Source of the DNA: Accumulibacter sp.
Lineage (GTDB): Bacteria > Pseudomonadota > Gammaproteobacteria > Burkholderiales > Rhodocyclaceae
Length of the DNA: 33,739 bases
Direction: 5' to 3'
Assembly (NCBI GenBank): GCA_031257115.1
Contig: JAIRPF010000175.1
Location: 1 to 33,739, forward strand
Shown here: piece after piece, positions 33,323-33,739 of the stretch
How the letters are laid out: every line of letters starts with the position of its first letter
Numbering within the stretch: position 1 is the first letter of the stretch
Position numbers and translations under genes: made by a program
The notes under the pieces: model-generated
What the model was told of the DNA's origin: nothing
The model's input: only the letters and a program-made list of their open reading frames with translations
Database searches by the model: none

Positions 33323-33739
33323 ATGATCGTCATTCCCGTGAGCCGCCGTCCCGACTGGCGAAATCCGCCGATCGTCACGCTGCTGCTGATCCTCGTCAAC
33401 ATCCTGGTTTTCTTCGGCCTGCAACACGGCGACGACGCCCGCGTTCGCAAGGCTTATGACCATTATGCGAATTCGATCCTGATCGAAACCGAATTGCCCC
33501 GCTACGTCAGGCATCTCGAAGACGCCGGCGATGCCGGGAGAGCGGCCGTGGCGGGCGAGGCGCTTTCCCGAAAGCAATGGTATCCCGTCCTGCGGATGAT
33601 GGAAAACGATGACGCATTCATGAAGCAATTGCGCGACGGAAAAATCACCCGGCCCGGCGATGAAAACCATTCCGCGTGGCGTCGCCAGCGGGACGAATTC
33701 GAGCGCCTGCTCCACAAAACGATCATCGGGCGTTTCGCG
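33323..33739 (+). CDS. Rhomboid-family protein, N-terminal part (3' truncated by window edge)
   Basis: The open frame from ATG 33323 runs out of the window with no stop (139 codons seen). It begins MIVIPVSRRPDWRNPP then VTLLLILVNILVFFG, the cytoplasmic start and first membrane helix of bacterial rhomboid-type intramembrane proteases. A soluble insertion of roughly 100 residues follows (YANSILIETELPRYV, then WRRQRDEFERLL). The catalytic GxSG and His motifs would lie beyond the edge, so activity cannot be judged. It is 21 bp after the EamA gene and may be co-transcribed. Confidence 0.7.
   Translation, partial: MIVIPVSRRPDWRNPPIVTLLLILVNILVFFGLQHGDDARVRKAYDHYANSILIETELPRYVRHLEDAGDAGRAAVAGEALSRKQWYPVLRMMENDDAFMKQLRDGKITRPGDENHSAWRRQRDEFERLLHKTIIGRFA

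Overview
This window is about 34 kb of a GC-rich (by eye above 60%) proteobacterial chromosome. Gene content and neighbourhoods point to a betaproteobacterium, perhaps near the Rhodocyclales. The signs are pilB-pilC-pilD, a divergent ffh / YpjD-type pair, FmdB followed by DUF502, rpsO-pnp, and prmA followed by an MJ0042/DUF3426 zinc-ribbon gene. The lineage is inferred from synteny and protein appearance only. No rRNA, tRNA, CRISPR array, phage or transposase gene was seen.

Layout. 1-252 is the 3' end of a prepilin-like gene. 863-3812 is an unsaturated-uronate cassette (kdgF-kduI-kduD, minus strand) with its IclR-family regulator KdgR just upstream on the same strand. A perfect 13-bp palindrome resembling a KdgR box and a good sigma70-type promoter lie in front of kdgF. 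4739-6970 holds ffh and a divergent cytochrome-c-assembly-like membrane protein. 7114-10955 is the type IV pilus operon pilBCD. 11137-12603 is nhaB, followed by the overlapping fmdB-like and DUF502 genes. 14148-16715 is rpsO-pnp with its intercistronic terminator. 17678-20431 carries a one-PDZ HtrA/DegS-like protease divergent from a NIF3-family gene and an FAH-family hydrolase. 21172-24601 is tpx divergent from pepN. 25242-28938 is a cluster of a nucleotidyltransferase-like protein, PrmA, a zinc-ribbon membrane protein and a cyclase-like/FHA protein. 29462-31848 is a polar amino-acid ABC transporter. 31935-32584 is a VapBC toxin-antitoxin pair, followed by a second, truncated and diverged copy of the transporter ATPase 3' end. 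The window ends with a small EamA-type membrane protein and the start of a rhomboid-family protein.

Two features stand out. First, nearly every long intergenic gap is filled by a mosaic of recurring palindromic modules. I call them A to H here; they are described under the repeat features. The best-defined assembly is a 203-204 bp element with inverted hairpin ends, present twice (20684-20887 and 29028-29230), which looks like a MITE or foldback element. Second, vapBC sits precisely between two 146-bp direct repeats of the ABC ATPase 3' end that are about 94.5% identical, so it is a mini-island with a traceable insertion history. In addition, HtrA and PepN each carry an in-frame tandem array of six 9-bp units near the N-terminus.

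How the genes work together. KdgF and KduI convert the unsaturated uronate released by pectin-, alginate- or glycosaminoglycan-type lyases, and KduD reduces the product to 2-keto-3-deoxygluconate. No lyase, transporter or KDG kinase/aldolase gene is in this window. Most other genes are housekeeping functions: protein targeting, RNA decay, ribosome modification, peroxide defence, peptide turnover and Na+/H+ exchange.
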